A stretch of DNA of 64,000 nucleotides from Evernia prunastri (taxonomy: Eukaryota; Ascomycota; Lecanoromycetes; Lecanorales; Parmeliaceae). Positions 9,686-20,185 of this stretch are shown here, piece after piece. How positions within the stretch are numbered: the stretch's first letter is position 1; every line of letters starts with the position of its first letter. Where the stretch lies: contig NKYR01000169.1 in assembly GCA_003184365.1 (NCBI GenBank), forward strand, positions 144 through 64,143. Direction: 5' to 3'. Both the position numbers and the translations under genes were made by a program. Below the pieces are notes generated by a model that made no database searches, had not been told where the DNA came from, and was given only the letters and a program-made list of their open reading frames with translations.

Positions 9686-11014
9686 ATGGCCGACTGTTTC
9701 ACATGCGACACCACACGAATTATGCGCGTTAGTGTCTTGTCTGCATTCTCATTTATTGCTCTCGTGTCTGTCTTTGTCCGACTGTGGGCGCGCAAGATTC
9801 AGAAGGTCAAGCTCGAATTGAATGACTACATCTGCGTTGTGGGCTTAGTGAGTCTCTGACCACTCGAAACACGTCAAGTGCTGATGAGCTATTAGGCCTT
9901 CACCCTTGGAATAACGCTTTTCACAATTCATTCCACCATATACCCGAATCTAGACCCAGCTGATCTCGACTCTAATTGGGGCGATAAGGCGCTGCTGGTG
10001 GGACAGCTCCTCTGGGTCACATCCGTGACTTTCATCCGGGCCTCTGTGCTGGCTCTATACATCCGAATATTTCGGACGCGGTCCTTTCGTATAACCTGCT
10101 ACGTGGTTCAAGGCTTCAATCTGGCTTATTTTGTCGCCGTAGTCCTAGCATGTTGCTTGATATGCCGACCTTTTGCATACCTTTGGAATCAGTCTCTGGA
10201 TGGCTCTTGTGGAGATCAGAAATCGCTTGATCTGTTCATCGGAGCGTTCAACCTCTTGATGGACGTTACGACCGTTGCGCTCCCAATGCCAGTCCTATGG
10301 AGCCTTCAAATGCCAATGAAAAAGAAATTGGTCATAACCGGGATGTTCTCTATGGGAGTAGCGTGAGCCCCCGTAACAAATCTTGACCAGAAAGGGGGGG
10401 AAACCCATGCTGAAGTCTCGTATAGCATCTGTGCCATCACTGTGGTCCGGATTGTAATAACAACAAACATCAATGCGCAGAATACGCAGCAACAGTACGC
10501 GATGATCGCCCTTCTAACTTGTCTCGAAGCCTTGCTAGGCGTCATTAACGCTTGCTTGCCAGTGATGAAGCCAGTCTTCACGAAGCTGTGTACGACCAAC
10601 ATCTTCAGCTCATTTCGGATCCGGACAACAACTAGAGATACAAGCATAGGTGGTGATGTTCCACGAGCAAAGCGCAAGGACCATACCGCATCTCGAGGAA
10701 ATTACCCGCGTATCAGTCCTCCTAGGCAGATAGTGCATAAAGAATCGCTTCTTATGTTCTCTCCAGATCCGCCAATAGATGTTCGGGCACCGTCGATTCC
10801 GCTACCAAATTTTTCTTGGCGACCCTTATCCAGGTTCTACCTGCCCAGGGCTGAATGGGAGCATGACACGTCGGAAACAAAGAAGAACAATGGGACTGGA
10901 GGCACGACAGAATGGGACTTTGGTTATCGCCGGTCAGAGGGCAACTCACCCACCTTACCATGGCACCCCCAGTGGCGAAACAACCAGAAAGACGCCGTCC
11001 AAGGGCTAAAATGA
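9686..11014 (+). CDS. PTH11-like / rhodopsin-domain integral membrane protein
   Basis: A 405-aa seven-helix protein of the fungal rhodopsin-domain (PTH11-like) superfamily. Members are putative G-protein-coupled receptors or related membrane proteins of the fungal surface. Exons 9686-9847, 9896-10362 and 10426-11014 join in frame (introns of 48 and 63 bp with gtgag donors and tag acceptors). Exon 1 gives helix 1 and the RLWARKI...LELNDYICVVGL segment. Exon 2 gives helices 3-6, with FIRASVLALYIRIF, CRPFAYLW and the conserved SLDLFIGAFNLLMDV. Exon 3 opens with ICAITVVRIV and ends helix 7 with EALLGVINACLPVMKP. A basic, Ser/Thr-rich cytoplasmic tail of about 120 residues follows. Its ligand is unknown. 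A paralogue lies at 40436-41738 with an intron at the same aligned position. Confidence 0.85.
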
Positions 11015-11126
11015 TTTGCCTTCGGCAGGGCAAAGCTGTCAACGGCCTTCCACTCTGAGTTTCCGGTATTTGGCCGGCCTTGAGCTTCTACAAGTGTGGA
11101 GTCCGAGGTACAGATCAAGGATTGAG

Positions 11127-12045
11127 CTACCATTTTAGCGAGATTGTCGACGCAATTCCTTCGGTACCCAGCATTTCCTCCCCATGATCTTCACGGCCTG
11201 TTACGGCCAGAATCAAGCCACGAATACCAGTGCCATGGTCTCGCAGCCAATCCTGGTCCGAAACATTCTCTTCCGAGCGTATACTGATGGCTGACGGGCC
11301 AGACCCTTGAGCTGGCAATCCAATATCAAAAAGCAGTCGTCCAGCTTCATCAGACTTGTCAACTATCCTCGGTGATGTCCCCAGAACGTGTTCATACAAC
11401 TCGGCAGAATCACCAGATTTAGACTTTGGCACAATCACTTCGACGGTCGAGATACCGACCGCACCGCACGGATGATTGGTCTTCTTGTCATCTTGGAAAG
11501 GTACCCGAACCGTTCGAGGTGTGACGTGGTGACAGAAAAATGGGAAGTCTGTACGGTCGACAAAATTGGTAGATGTTGGTCTTCACGATTGCCATTGGAC
11601 TTGCACGCCGTCTTGTCTGGAACGACTACCTGCTTTAGGTGACGCATAAAGTAGGTCAAATCCGTCGCTACTTTGCCTCTCCCCCAATCGAGAGACGATG
11701 TCGTTGTGCAGTGAGCGGGCTGTTGATGGGGGCATGGAAGTTAATGCAAAATCTATCAATCCCGGAGCCTTGTTTGCCCAGGCATGGAACTCTCGCGGTG
11801 TACCTATCCAACAGAAAAGCTCTAAATAAGTTCCATCGGAGAAGACGATGAGCTTATTCCGGCTCGACTGGCCTACGCACCAAGTGAGATACTGGCTTGG
11901 ACTGGAAACAAAAGGTGCACGAACCCGCATGTACGCCACCTTCTGAGATGGTGAAATTCTTGCTCAACCATGATGGGGGATCATCGAAGTCTTGGAGTGA
12001 TAGGAGGAGAACCACGTGATCGTGGACACAAAGCGAGGCTTCCAT
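11127..12045 (-). pseudogene. glyoxalase-3/VOC-like gene with one internal TGA
   Basis: Reads right to left. Exon 1 is 12045-11925, the intron 11924-11873 (52 bp, gt...tag), and exon 2 11872-11127. Together they keep one frame of 288 codons apart from TGA at 11585-11583 (the codon after VQVQWQS). The translation is a complete glyoxalase-like (PF13468-type) protein: DHVVLLLSLQDF and WLSKNFTISEGGVHAG at the start, NKLIVFSDGTYLELFCW and PGLIDFALTSMPPSTA in the middle, then after the stop DFPFFCHHVTPRTVRVPF, HPCGAVGISTVEV and HGTGIRGLILAVTG. A single CGA-to-TGA change would explain the stop. The gene is either newly dead, a sequencing error or a stop read through. It is divergent from the 2-hydroxyacid oxidase gene at 12398. 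Confidence 0.75.
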
Positions 12046-12397
12046 CTCAACGGGTTATGCCTAATCCTAAGTATTGTAAAGTATGTACAGCATCCTTTAC
12101 GCCAACCAGTCTGAATAATAGAGGCTTGGCACTGGCCTTGGCGCAGCAAACGCAGCAAGCGCAAATGGAGCTAGTGACAACCCCGCATTTCCGAAAAGCA
12201 AAATAGCTTCCAGATGCCCGAAATCTGAGATATTCATGCCATCATCGGCTTAGTCTATACTGTTAGCACCTATCTTAATCTCTGTCAGTCATCATGGAAG
12301 TTTCTCAATCCCATCTTGCCTCTTTCTCGAGGTCCCAGATGCTCCTCGTCCTCCAACCCCAGCAACAGCCCCAGCAACAGCACACGAATTGTCCACC

Positions 12398-13636
12398 ATG
12401 GCCGCTCAAGAGAATGGCGAGAAGCCACATGATCTCAATTGCCTCACCATAGCCGAGCTAGAAAAGCATGCCGAACTCCGTATGAACAAGCAGACACGCG
12501 ACTACTACAACGAGGGTGCTGACTCCGGATCCACCCTACTCGAGAATACCACAGCCTACAGCAAATACCGCATAAGGCCTCGAGTCCTGCGGGACATGTC
12601 TCTCATAGATACCTCCGTCCCCATATGGGGCGCCCGCAACTCAGTACCAATTGGCGTTGCTCCAACCGCCATGCAATGTCTCGCCCACCCAGACGGAGAA
12701 GTCGCCACAGCCAAAGCGTGCAACGAAGCTGGTATAGCAATGGGTCTCTCATCGTTCGCGACATCAACCCTCGAAGACGTCGCCGCAGGCATTGGTGGCC
12801 ATCCTCTCGTCCTTCAACTCTATCTCTTCGAGGAACGTGAGCACTCTCGGAAGCTGATGCAACGCGCAAAGAAGGCCGGCTACAAGGCCGTCTTCCTGAC
12901 CGTCGACACACCCATGCTAGGTCGCCGGAACATGGAAATACGCAATCAATTCAAACTGCCGAAACCGTACAAGATTGCCAACTTTGTCGAAGACTCCAGC
13001 TCCCCTGCGTCAGAAACGGTCATGGGAGGATCGACGCCGAAGTCAGAGCGGGGGGAAGAAAAGAAAAGCACCAGCACGAAGGGATACCATGATGGCGAGA
13101 GACGGCAAGCGCCCACAGGGCCAGTGTCGTTCCATACGCACGCGCCAAATCCGACACTGAGCTGGGAGCGGGACATCGGTTGGTTGAAGGAGCAATGTTC
13201 GCCGGAGATGGAGGTGTGGGTGAAGGGGGTCGCTACGGCGGAAGATGCGCACCTGGCCGTACATCACGGCGTTGATGGGATCATTGTTTCGAACCACGGA
13301 GGCAGACAACTGAATGGTGCCTTAGCTACGCTCGATGCCCTACCCGAGATAGTAGAAGCGGTACGCGGAAAGATACCTGTGCATGTGGACGGAGGAATAA
13401 GACATGGTACGGATGTGTTCAAGGCAGTGGCCCTGGGTGCGGACTTTGTGTGGATCGGTCGGCCCGTGCTGTGGGGGTTGGCTTACAAAGGCCAAGAAGG
13501 GGTCGAGCTCTGCTTGAGATTGCTGAGCGATGAGTTCAGGCTGTGCATGGGCTTGGCCGGGACGGTAAAGGTAGAGGATATTACGAAGGAGTATCTGGTC
13601 AAGATTGACAAAAGTGGTTTCATCAGCCGCCTCTAG
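12398..13636 (+). CDS. FMN-dependent 2-hydroxyacid oxidase, peroxisomal
   Basis: A 412-aa single-exon enzyme of the FMN alpha-hydroxyacid dehydrogenase family (glycolate oxidase / L-lactate oxidase type), which oxidises 2-hydroxyacids to 2-oxoacids. The start is the ATG in ccaccATGG. Barrel hallmarks in order: YYNEGADSGSTL, VPIGVAPTAMQ, PLVLQLYLFEERE, AVFLTVDTPMLGRR, WVKGV (the flavin Lys), IIVSNHGGRQL (catalytic His/Arg) and VHVDGGIRHGTDVFKA. The protein ends in SRL, a type-1 peroxisome signal. A charged low-complexity loop at about residues 200-245 (SERGEEKKSTSTKGYHDGER) sits where the mobile loop 4 of the family lies. An upstream ATG at 12294 opens an out-of-frame reading frame that overlaps the start, a possible uORF. 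Confidence 0.9.
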   Translation: MAAQENGEKPHDLNCLTIAELEKHAELRMNKQTRDYYNEGADSGSTLLENTTAYSKYRIRPRVLRDMSLIDTSVPIWGARNSVPIGVAPTAMQCLAHPDGEVATAKACNEAGIAMGLSSFATSTLEDVAAGIGGHPLVLQLYLFEEREHSRKLMQRAKKAGYKAVFLTVDTPMLGRRNMEIRNQFKLPKPYKIANFVEDSSSPASETVMGGSTPKSERGEEKKSTSTKGYHDGERRQAPTGPVSFHTHAPNPTLSWERDIGWLKEQCSPEMEVWVKGVATAEDAHLAVHHGVDGIIVSNHGGRQLNGALATLDALPEIVEAVRGKIPVHVDGGIRHGTDVFKAVALGADFVWIGRPVLWGLAYKGQEGVELCLRLLSDEFRLCMGLAGTVKVEDITKEYLVKIDKSGFISRL

Positions 13637-14015
13637 ATTCAGGAAATCACATGTACATATAGAGAAAGATTCACCGAGACTGAATGTGATGGGCCAAATG
13701 ACAGCAGAGCGGTGATATCCTGGGGATGAGCAACAAATTGCCCCGTTTCCGGACGCATGCACCATCCAATGATAGAGATTGTCATCGATTGATTGAAGAT
13801 ACTCAAAGCTGACTTCCTATCTAAGTATTTGCAGATCTCAATGATTACATCTGCGAGCATGGCGCTCTGTGACCGCATGCACGGAGTGAAGCATCATTCC
13901 AATCAGAGAGGCTCACTTGCTGTCTTCTAATTCTGCTCGGTATTTCTTGATAGAATCTCAGCTCAACAGCCGTAACCCCAAAACCTTGAGGCACCAGAAT
14001 GTAGCCTTTGTCTCT

Positions 14016-14921
14016 TCAATCGCTTGCATTAGCCACCTTGAGGCTCTGCTGCTGCTGAGAGCGCCTCGGGCGAAGGCACCAGGATTGTTTGCATGAGATG
14101 AAGTATTTTTCTGGATCCTCTTGCCTTTCGGAGTCATCTTCGGCTCCGTCTCTCGGTGTTTCTGGAAAGCGAAACTCTGGCTCCTGCTTAGTGGCGGTTG
14201 TCTCTTTCGCCAACGCCAACTGGTCCACGAAATACTGGGCTTGATCGATTGATGAGTTCAAAAGTTTATAAATAACGGCGTTGTCTTTCATGTATTGCCA
14301 AGGTGTACAGCGAATCGAAATGGTCAGGGCCTCCGAGACAGGGAGCGCAACAAGTACTGCCATGATTTCCTGACTAGTAGTAGTAATTGTGACTAGATCG
14401 CAACCATCTTCGTGAATGTCACATAGTGTGAGTAGACTGCTTAACGAAAGCTCGAAAGTTCGTAGGTCACCGCCGCGTTCAATAAAGTATTGAATCGTGG
14501 CAGCTACGTCCGCGGGGATGTCTTCAAAGCCCCAGTCTCGGTCCACTTTCAGCTCCAGATGCTTTATGTATTTCAGGCCCACATTTGGAAACAGTGCCTC
14601 TTTCTCCGCTTCCTCATTGTAGCCGCGTGTCCGGTATTTGTAAAGACGGTGGTACACGTAAAGAAAGGTATTCTCGGTGTAGAGAACGGGCATGGCTTCT
14701 GAGTAGATTTGGCGACTTGCTCGCAAGATAGTAGTCTGTAGCGGGAATTGTCCTTCCATCCTGGTTTCCCAGCCCGACGACGTTTCGTTGTCTGTCTTAA
14801 TGATGGCCCAATCCCACCGCATCCTACCTTTTTGCAGCTGAATCGATGAGCTGTGGCAGAGAAGACGTCGGTAAATTTGAACGCGCAATTCCGGGGGAAG
14901 CGAGAAGAAAGACGGAGCCAT
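14016..14921 (-). CDS. 2EXR / F-box-like protein
   Basis: A single-exon 301-aa protein starting MAPSFFSLPPELRVQIYRRL, the N-terminal pattern of the fungal 2EXR/F-box-like domain (LPxELRxxIYxxLL). It continues with TTILRASRQIYSEAMPVLY and ENTFLYV, again standard for this large family. The middle reads like a domain with GLKYIKHLELKVDRDW and YFIERGGDLRTFELSLSS. Some relatives recruit SCF ubiquitin ligases, but most have no known role, and no substrate can be inferred. The C-terminus is charged and low-complexity (PRDGAEDDSERQEDPEKYF). It converges on the oxidase gene at 12398-13636. Confidence 0.8.
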   Translation of the reverse strand: MAPSFFSLPPELRVQIYRRLLCHSSSIQLQKGRMRWDWAIIKTDNETSSGWETRMEGQFPLQTTILRASRQIYSEAMPVLYTENTFLYVYHRLYKYRTRGYNEEAEKEALFPNVGLKYIKHLELKVDRDWGFEDIPADVAATIQYFIERGGDLRTFELSLSSLLTLCDIHEDGCDLVTITTTSQEIMAVLVALPVSEALTISIRCTPWQYMKDNAVIYKLLNSSIDQAQYFVDQLALAKETTATKQEPEFRFPETPRDGAEDDSERQEDPEKYFISCKQSWCLRPRRSQQQQSLKVANASD

Positions 14922-15741
14922 GGCGTACAGCAGAGTACTGGTCAGTGTGGCAAGACAGTGAAGGTGGCTCTCTCAGACTGTGACGTCTGTGAGATTGTGT
15001 CAGCAGACGACGACGTCAGGAAGGGGAAGAGGCTTACTTTTGGCGATCAATCCCTGACTTGCTTTGAAACAGCCGGTCCTAATCGTGCCTTTGATGGCAA
15101 TGGTGAAGACTTGTACGGGTTCTGGATATGTGAGGTTGGAGTGATGGAGTTTTAACTTCTTGGCGGAAGTGAAAGATCGCTGGTGATAACAGCTGACTCT
15201 TGTAGGGAATAAGCCTGTGTAGTGAGGTTTGCCGTAGAGAGACTCGCTAATGGTGAGAAAATGACGAAGGACTAGCATTTAAATTAATGATGAGAACCCG
15301 ACCACTGATAGAAAGTCACACTTGGTGTGATATCTGCTGCCGCAGAGAGGTTCGCTTCAGTGTAGATTGAATGATGGTTAGGAGCGGTTGATGAAAGTCC
15401 AGGCTTTGATGGGACACCCTGCGCTTGACGTGAAGTTCGATGGCGGTAGAAGAGTTGGCTGATAATGAGACACCAACAACAAGGTAAGTGTTGATGGTAC
15501 TTAAGGGAGCAACAAATGGTGTGAGCCGAGTTGTGATGAGAAGTGAGCTCAAATTTTCGGTTTGCTTAGAGAAGCCGAGCTCACATCATGGCAACATCTC
15601 AAGTGCCATTCGATCCGAGGCTTTGGTTGTAGTAAGAAGGAAGCGGAGCATGCAGGGGAGTAAGATGTGGTGGTGCGAACATTTCTTCTGGGGATCATTC
15701 ATTAATTCGTTATTGACTTTTTACTGTCGTGCGTGTGCTGT
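14922..15741. other. intergenic, no gene recognised
   Basis: Short frames only. It separates the 5' end of the 2EXR gene from the 3' end of the permease gene. Confidence 0.4.
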
Positions 15742-17371
15742 CTACCGCCCTGAGAACCGGCCCCTCTCCCAGTATCGCAATGGCACATAAGAGATAAGCG
15801 TAAACGCAAAGGCCAACTGATTTCCAATATCACCACCGGTCTCACCAATCATGGCAGCGATTACACCGACGTACCAGGTCTGCACCATGCCCAAAATACA
15901 TCCGACGATACCTAATAAGAAAGCGATTAAGCCTGCAATTCCGATCGGCATCTTCGACTCCGTGTTCCAGACCTCAAGGTTGTAGTTTTCCAGATTGCCT
16001 TTGCGGAAGAGGTAGTGTTCAGTGAACAGTATGACAAAGAATGCTGTATTCCAGTAGCCCAGGAGTGACAGGAAGTTTTGAAGAACAGCGAGCAGGTGGT
16101 TGCGGCCGGCAACTCCGAGGAGCAGGATGCCGACGAAGATTATGAGGGTCCAGAAAGCCCGTGGGACTACCTGCAGGGGTCTTGCAAAGAGCTGGATGGA
16201 TAAAGCAGCGGAGTAGATGGCTATGCAGTTGATGCCAATACCGGAGAGGACCAGCACCACCAGCAAAAATTTGGCGAAGCCCCTGGGAAACAAGATTGTC
16301 TGGATCAAATATCCGAGTCCATCGTCATATGCACTCGCCCACACGGTATTGACTCCCATAGTAGACCCAACACAGCAACCCATGACCATACCGATACAAG
16401 TAGGAATGGTAATGCCCATGCTCGTGAGGAGAAAGACCTTGGTCTTAGAGGTGTTGACAGGGTACTGCACGTAGTAGTCGGATACTATCGAGGACCACGA
16501 AGCGCTCGAGCCGTAGACGATAGCTAGTAAAGTCATCACAGTGCCTGAGAGCGTCTGTCCTTCTAGAGCTGAGAGTGTCTTGACGTCCGCCAAAGGGGCT
16601 GCTTCACCGTACATGATCATGAATATGACGAAGAAGATGGCCCATGCCCAGGATTCGTACCAGAGCACGGCTCGCAGTCCAATGAAACTGAAGATCAAGC
16701 CAAGAATCGCGACGATTATGACGCCTAGGACGAGTGAGACTCTGCCATCCGAGACGGCGGAGAGAGCGAGGCCACCAGTGATGCTACCGACTGAAGACCA
16801 CCCGAGCTGTTCAATGACGTTGAGGGCAGCGATTATCTTGGAAGGCCACCAGCCAAAGCTGTACCGCGTGATAGCGACTTGACGGAGGCCAGTTCCAGGA
16901 CCAAGGGTTGCGCACCATCCCTACGAGCGGACTACAGTCAGTCCACATGATCTAGCATAAATTCTCCCCGTAGCTGGGGTTTCTCACCGTAACCATACTC
17001 CCAAGAAACGTCCCAAATATAACCGTCAAGATGCTCTGTTTCAAATCCAGCCCGAATTCCCACCCCAAGAAGCCCGTGGCGAAGCAGCTGAGGTTCATCG
17101 TCCCACTTGCCCACATGAGAGCCATGATAGCCTGGTTTGGAGGATTGCGATCCTCGGGCAGTATCCTTGCGGGGCCATTCTTCTCAACACCAAGCTTGTC
17201 GTCGAGCAGGGCCTCATAATGGCGTAGGCGCGCAAGGATGCCGCTGGGGGGTGGGGGTGGGGCGGTGTCGAATTCTGCGCTTTCGGTTTCTGAGGGCACA
17301 GACTCGGAGGGAATGGAGGAGATGACAGTCGTTTTCTCGCCTTTTTCGTCTGAAATTTGGAGTGGACCCAT
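15742..17371 (-). CDS. NCS1 purine-cytosine permease
   Basis: Exon 1 (17371-16988) and exon 2 (16920-15742), joined across a 67-bp intron, give 520 aa. This is a nucleobase:cation symporter-1 protein of the Fcy2/FcyB group, expected to import cytosine and purines across the plasma membrane. The cytosolic N-terminus is Ser/Pro-rich (SESVPSETESAEFDTAPPPP) and leads to LARLRHYEALLDDKLGVEK and GPARILPEDRNPPNQ, the usual approach to helix 1. Exon 2 opens with GWCATLGPGTGLRQVAITRY and SFGWWPSKIIAALNVIEQLG, the strongest family signatures. About twelve hydrophobic segments follow. NYNLEVWNTESKMP near the end is the loop typical of Fcy-type members. There is no cluster context. Confidence 0.9.
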
Positions 17372-17794
17372 ACTTGTAGATGGACGTTGTTACGAGGAAA
17401 TTGTGTGATAATGGAGGAGTTGATATGATGATAGTATATATGTCAGATACTCGTATGACCGGCCGGCCTTCGCCTGCGTACTGTGCGGGCGACTGCATGT
17501 TCACAGCGTCTAGACTGAGAAAAGAGTCCGAGGTCGCGGGGATCCCGACTGCTTCGGGCAGGTCGTGCAGGAATCATAAATGTCGCAGATTTCTTATCGC
17601 TTACATGGTAGATCTTCTGGTTTGCCGTATTCGGCTGGTGGGTGGGGCTTCGGTACGGTGATCGAAATCTGGTCAACATGAAATTGCGGGGTCCACGCCC
17701 AGTTGCCAAGATTTTCTCTCGTGCCTGCCAAGTCTGATTTCATTCAGTTCACTTCAGACAACAATCCACACCAAAGCTTCCATCGCTTTCCATC

Positions 17795-18922
17795 ATGTCC
17801 GAAACTCAAGCAGGCTTCGATGCCAGTGCAAAGGCACTCAATGCCCTCACCACCGCTGCCGAAAACCACCCTGATGCACCAGAGCTTCACCTTCATCGAC
17901 CTGCGAATCATGAATCCGCCCACTCATGGCTTGGCAAGATCCTACCTGCCTCAACCCTTGACGATCTCGAGGCAAGGTTCCACATGGGCAACTATGTCAT
18001 TGACAGACAGACGGGGGACAAGAGCTTCGAAGCAATGAGCATCTACGTCCGCTTGGGCATGCACCTTCTTTATTACGGCTCGGAGCAAGAGAAGGCACTA
18101 CACTGGCAAAGGACACTCGAACTCCTCAAGGATCAAAGTGTGAAGATGGGGCGGGAGTATGATACACCTGAAAGCAGGGCACACATTGAGCCCTTCATCA
18201 AGAGCTTCGATCTCCAGGAATCGCTCGTAGAAATGGTGCAGCCGGATCCAACCAAATACGCGACCTTCAACGACTTCTTCGCTCGCGAAATCAAGGAGTC
18301 CGCCCGGCCAATTGCTGCGCCCGAAGATGAGTTTAGGACTTCAAGCCCTGCCGATTGCCGGTTGACCGCTTACCCGACCATTGATCTCGCCACAGAGTAC
18401 TGGATCAAAGGCCAAGGTTTCACACTCTCAAGGTTGCTGGGAGATCCGGCCCTGGCAAACCTTTTCGATGGAGGGTCCATCGTAATCGCTCGCCTGGCCC
18501 CTCAAGATTATCACCGCTGGCATGCACCGGTCTCCGGTACAGTGGAGAGTATCAAAGACATTCCTGGCGCCTACTACACCGTCAATCCACAAGCCATCAA
18601 TGAGTCTGGGACGCTGGACGTCTTTTGTGAGAACAAGCGATCAGTAATGCTTCTCAAACGAACTTCCACTGGCTCTCCGATCGCGGTCATCGCCGTTGGT
18701 GCCATGCTCGTGGGCACGATCAAGTATAACGAGGGTGTCGACGTTGGTGCGAAAGTCAGGAGAGGGCAGTGCTTGGGTGCATTCTACTACGGAGGGAGTA
18801 CTGTCATTGTGCTGTATCCCAAGGGTGAGGTTGTATTCGATGAAGATCTCGTGAGGAACTCTACAAAAGACAAATGTGAGACTCTCATGAAGGTAGGTTG
18901 GAGCACTGGAACGACGCCATGA
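17795..18922 (+). CDS. soluble phosphatidylserine decarboxylase-like protein
   Basis: A 375-aa single-exon member of the phosphatidylserine decarboxylase family. These enzymes self-cleave to make a pyruvoyl group. Seen: an N-terminal region with HSWLGKILPASTLDDLEARF, then KYATFNDFFAREIKESARPI (family N-part), SSPADCRLTAYPTI, then GGSIVIARLAPQDYHRWHAPV, the conserved Asp-His region, and YYGGSTVIVLYPKG, where GGST replaces the canonical LGST self-cleavage site. There is no signal peptide or membrane segment, so it is unlike the mitochondrial Psd1 type and is probably cytosolic. Such stand-alone fungal members are often tied to specialised metabolism or decarboxylate other amino-acid substrates. 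The substrate here is unknown. The neighbouring permease points away on the opposite strand. Confidence 0.88.
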   Translation: MSETQAGFDASAKALNALTTAAENHPDAPELHLHRPANHESAHSWLGKILPASTLDDLEARFHMGNYVIDRQTGDKSFEAMSIYVRLGMHLLYYGSEQEKALHWQRTLELLKDQSVKMGREYDTPESRAHIEPFIKSFDLQESLVEMVQPDPTKYATFNDFFAREIKESARPIAAPEDEFRTSSPADCRLTAYPTIDLATEYWIKGQGFTLSRLLGDPALANLFDGGSIVIARLAPQDYHRWHAPVSGTVESIKDIPGAYYTVNPQAINESGTLDVFCENKRSVMLLKRTSTGSPIAVIAVGAMLVGTIKYNEGVDVGAKVRRGQCLGAFYYGGSTVIVLYPKGEVVFDEDLVRNSTKDKCETLMKVGWSTGTTP

Positions 18923-20185
18923 CCCTGCTGGGAGCGGATTTCATGGAGCTTGTCATTCAATCACTATTGACACAGGATGTTTCCAAACTTGATCCTACAT
19001 ATGTTATCATCTCATCCGGTTCTGCGTGCGAAATCGACCTTTGTGGCTAAAGGACTAGTGCTCTCTGCTTGAACGATAGTATACCATAGACTAATTCTTA
19101 TTATTCTACTTCCACCATGGTTTCCTTTGTAGGTTCTGCTAGACCGATAAAAATGTTGCTGCTTCAGATAGTCTCTTCATGCTCACCTTGGTTTTCTATG
19201 CTAAAACTAGAAAGGCCAATCCTGTCCAGCGATCTAAAGTATTGAAAGCACGTCCATCAGACTGGACATGGCAGCGAACCTTTATTGTCCAGAGCCTGGA
19301 CCCACCAATTGCGCAGAAATGCTGGATAGTCGAACGCAAGCAGACTGCACTCAAGCACCGCAAATATCTTACGCGCGCTATGCTCTGCACGCGGATCCAT
19401 TGGACAAGTACATTTCTCTTACATTGTCTGGAACCACTCCTTTTCTTTCCCGCGCTCCACTCCTCTTCTTCTCGTCCCCAACCACCTTCGCCGTCAAGAC
19501 GACATTACAAACCTAAAAACAAAAGCCAAGAAACCCTGCTCGCCGCCAGCAATCGGTGTCTCAAGACCTCTCCCCTTTCAGATTCACTTCTTAGAACCCT
19601 TGACCAGCCCTTAATCTCGACATTGAGAGCGACTTCTCACTAGCCTCTTGCTTTTAGTCTGCAGATTACACCGTGATCAATAAGACAAAAAGGAGCGTTG
19701 ATGAGAATGGAAGGTTAGACGAGATAGTAGTATTTGTGCTTCAGCGGTGAGATATCAAGCGGATAGAATCAATCGAACTGATTTTCTGCAGTGTCATTAC
19801 CCAATCTCATCGGCGGCAACGTCCGCAGAATAAGACAGCCAGTCTGATGACGCACGGCCCATACCTAACACCACGATCTACTGATTCAATCGAATAGCAA
19901 CAGGACCACTTTTAAGCTCCAAAACTGTTTTGACCAATATGTTTGCGTCTTGTGTTAAAATACAACACGTACCGTAGATAATTTGCCAATGAACTTGCCA
20001 GAACTGATTGCCGAAATCGCGGTAGAGCAGTGCCCGTGCGCGTCAACCCGCGATCACGCGTTTTGGTGCTCAGATCAGTGAACGCCATGTCGTTATTAAA
20101 ATGTCACAAAACACTCATCTACTATCTTCAAATCGACCTACTATCACCAGAATTCAAACTCAGAACGTCCTAATTAGATTCGATC
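18923..20185. other. intergenic, no gene recognised
   Basis: A 1.26-kb stretch with one 154-codon frame (19179-19643, plus) that is Ser/Pro/Arg-rich near its end and matches nothing I know. I do not call it. Confidence 0.4.

Noticed and set aside
19179..19643. 154-codon plus-strand frame
   Set aside because: No recognisable domain, low-complexity Ser/Pro/Arg stretch, and no supporting context.
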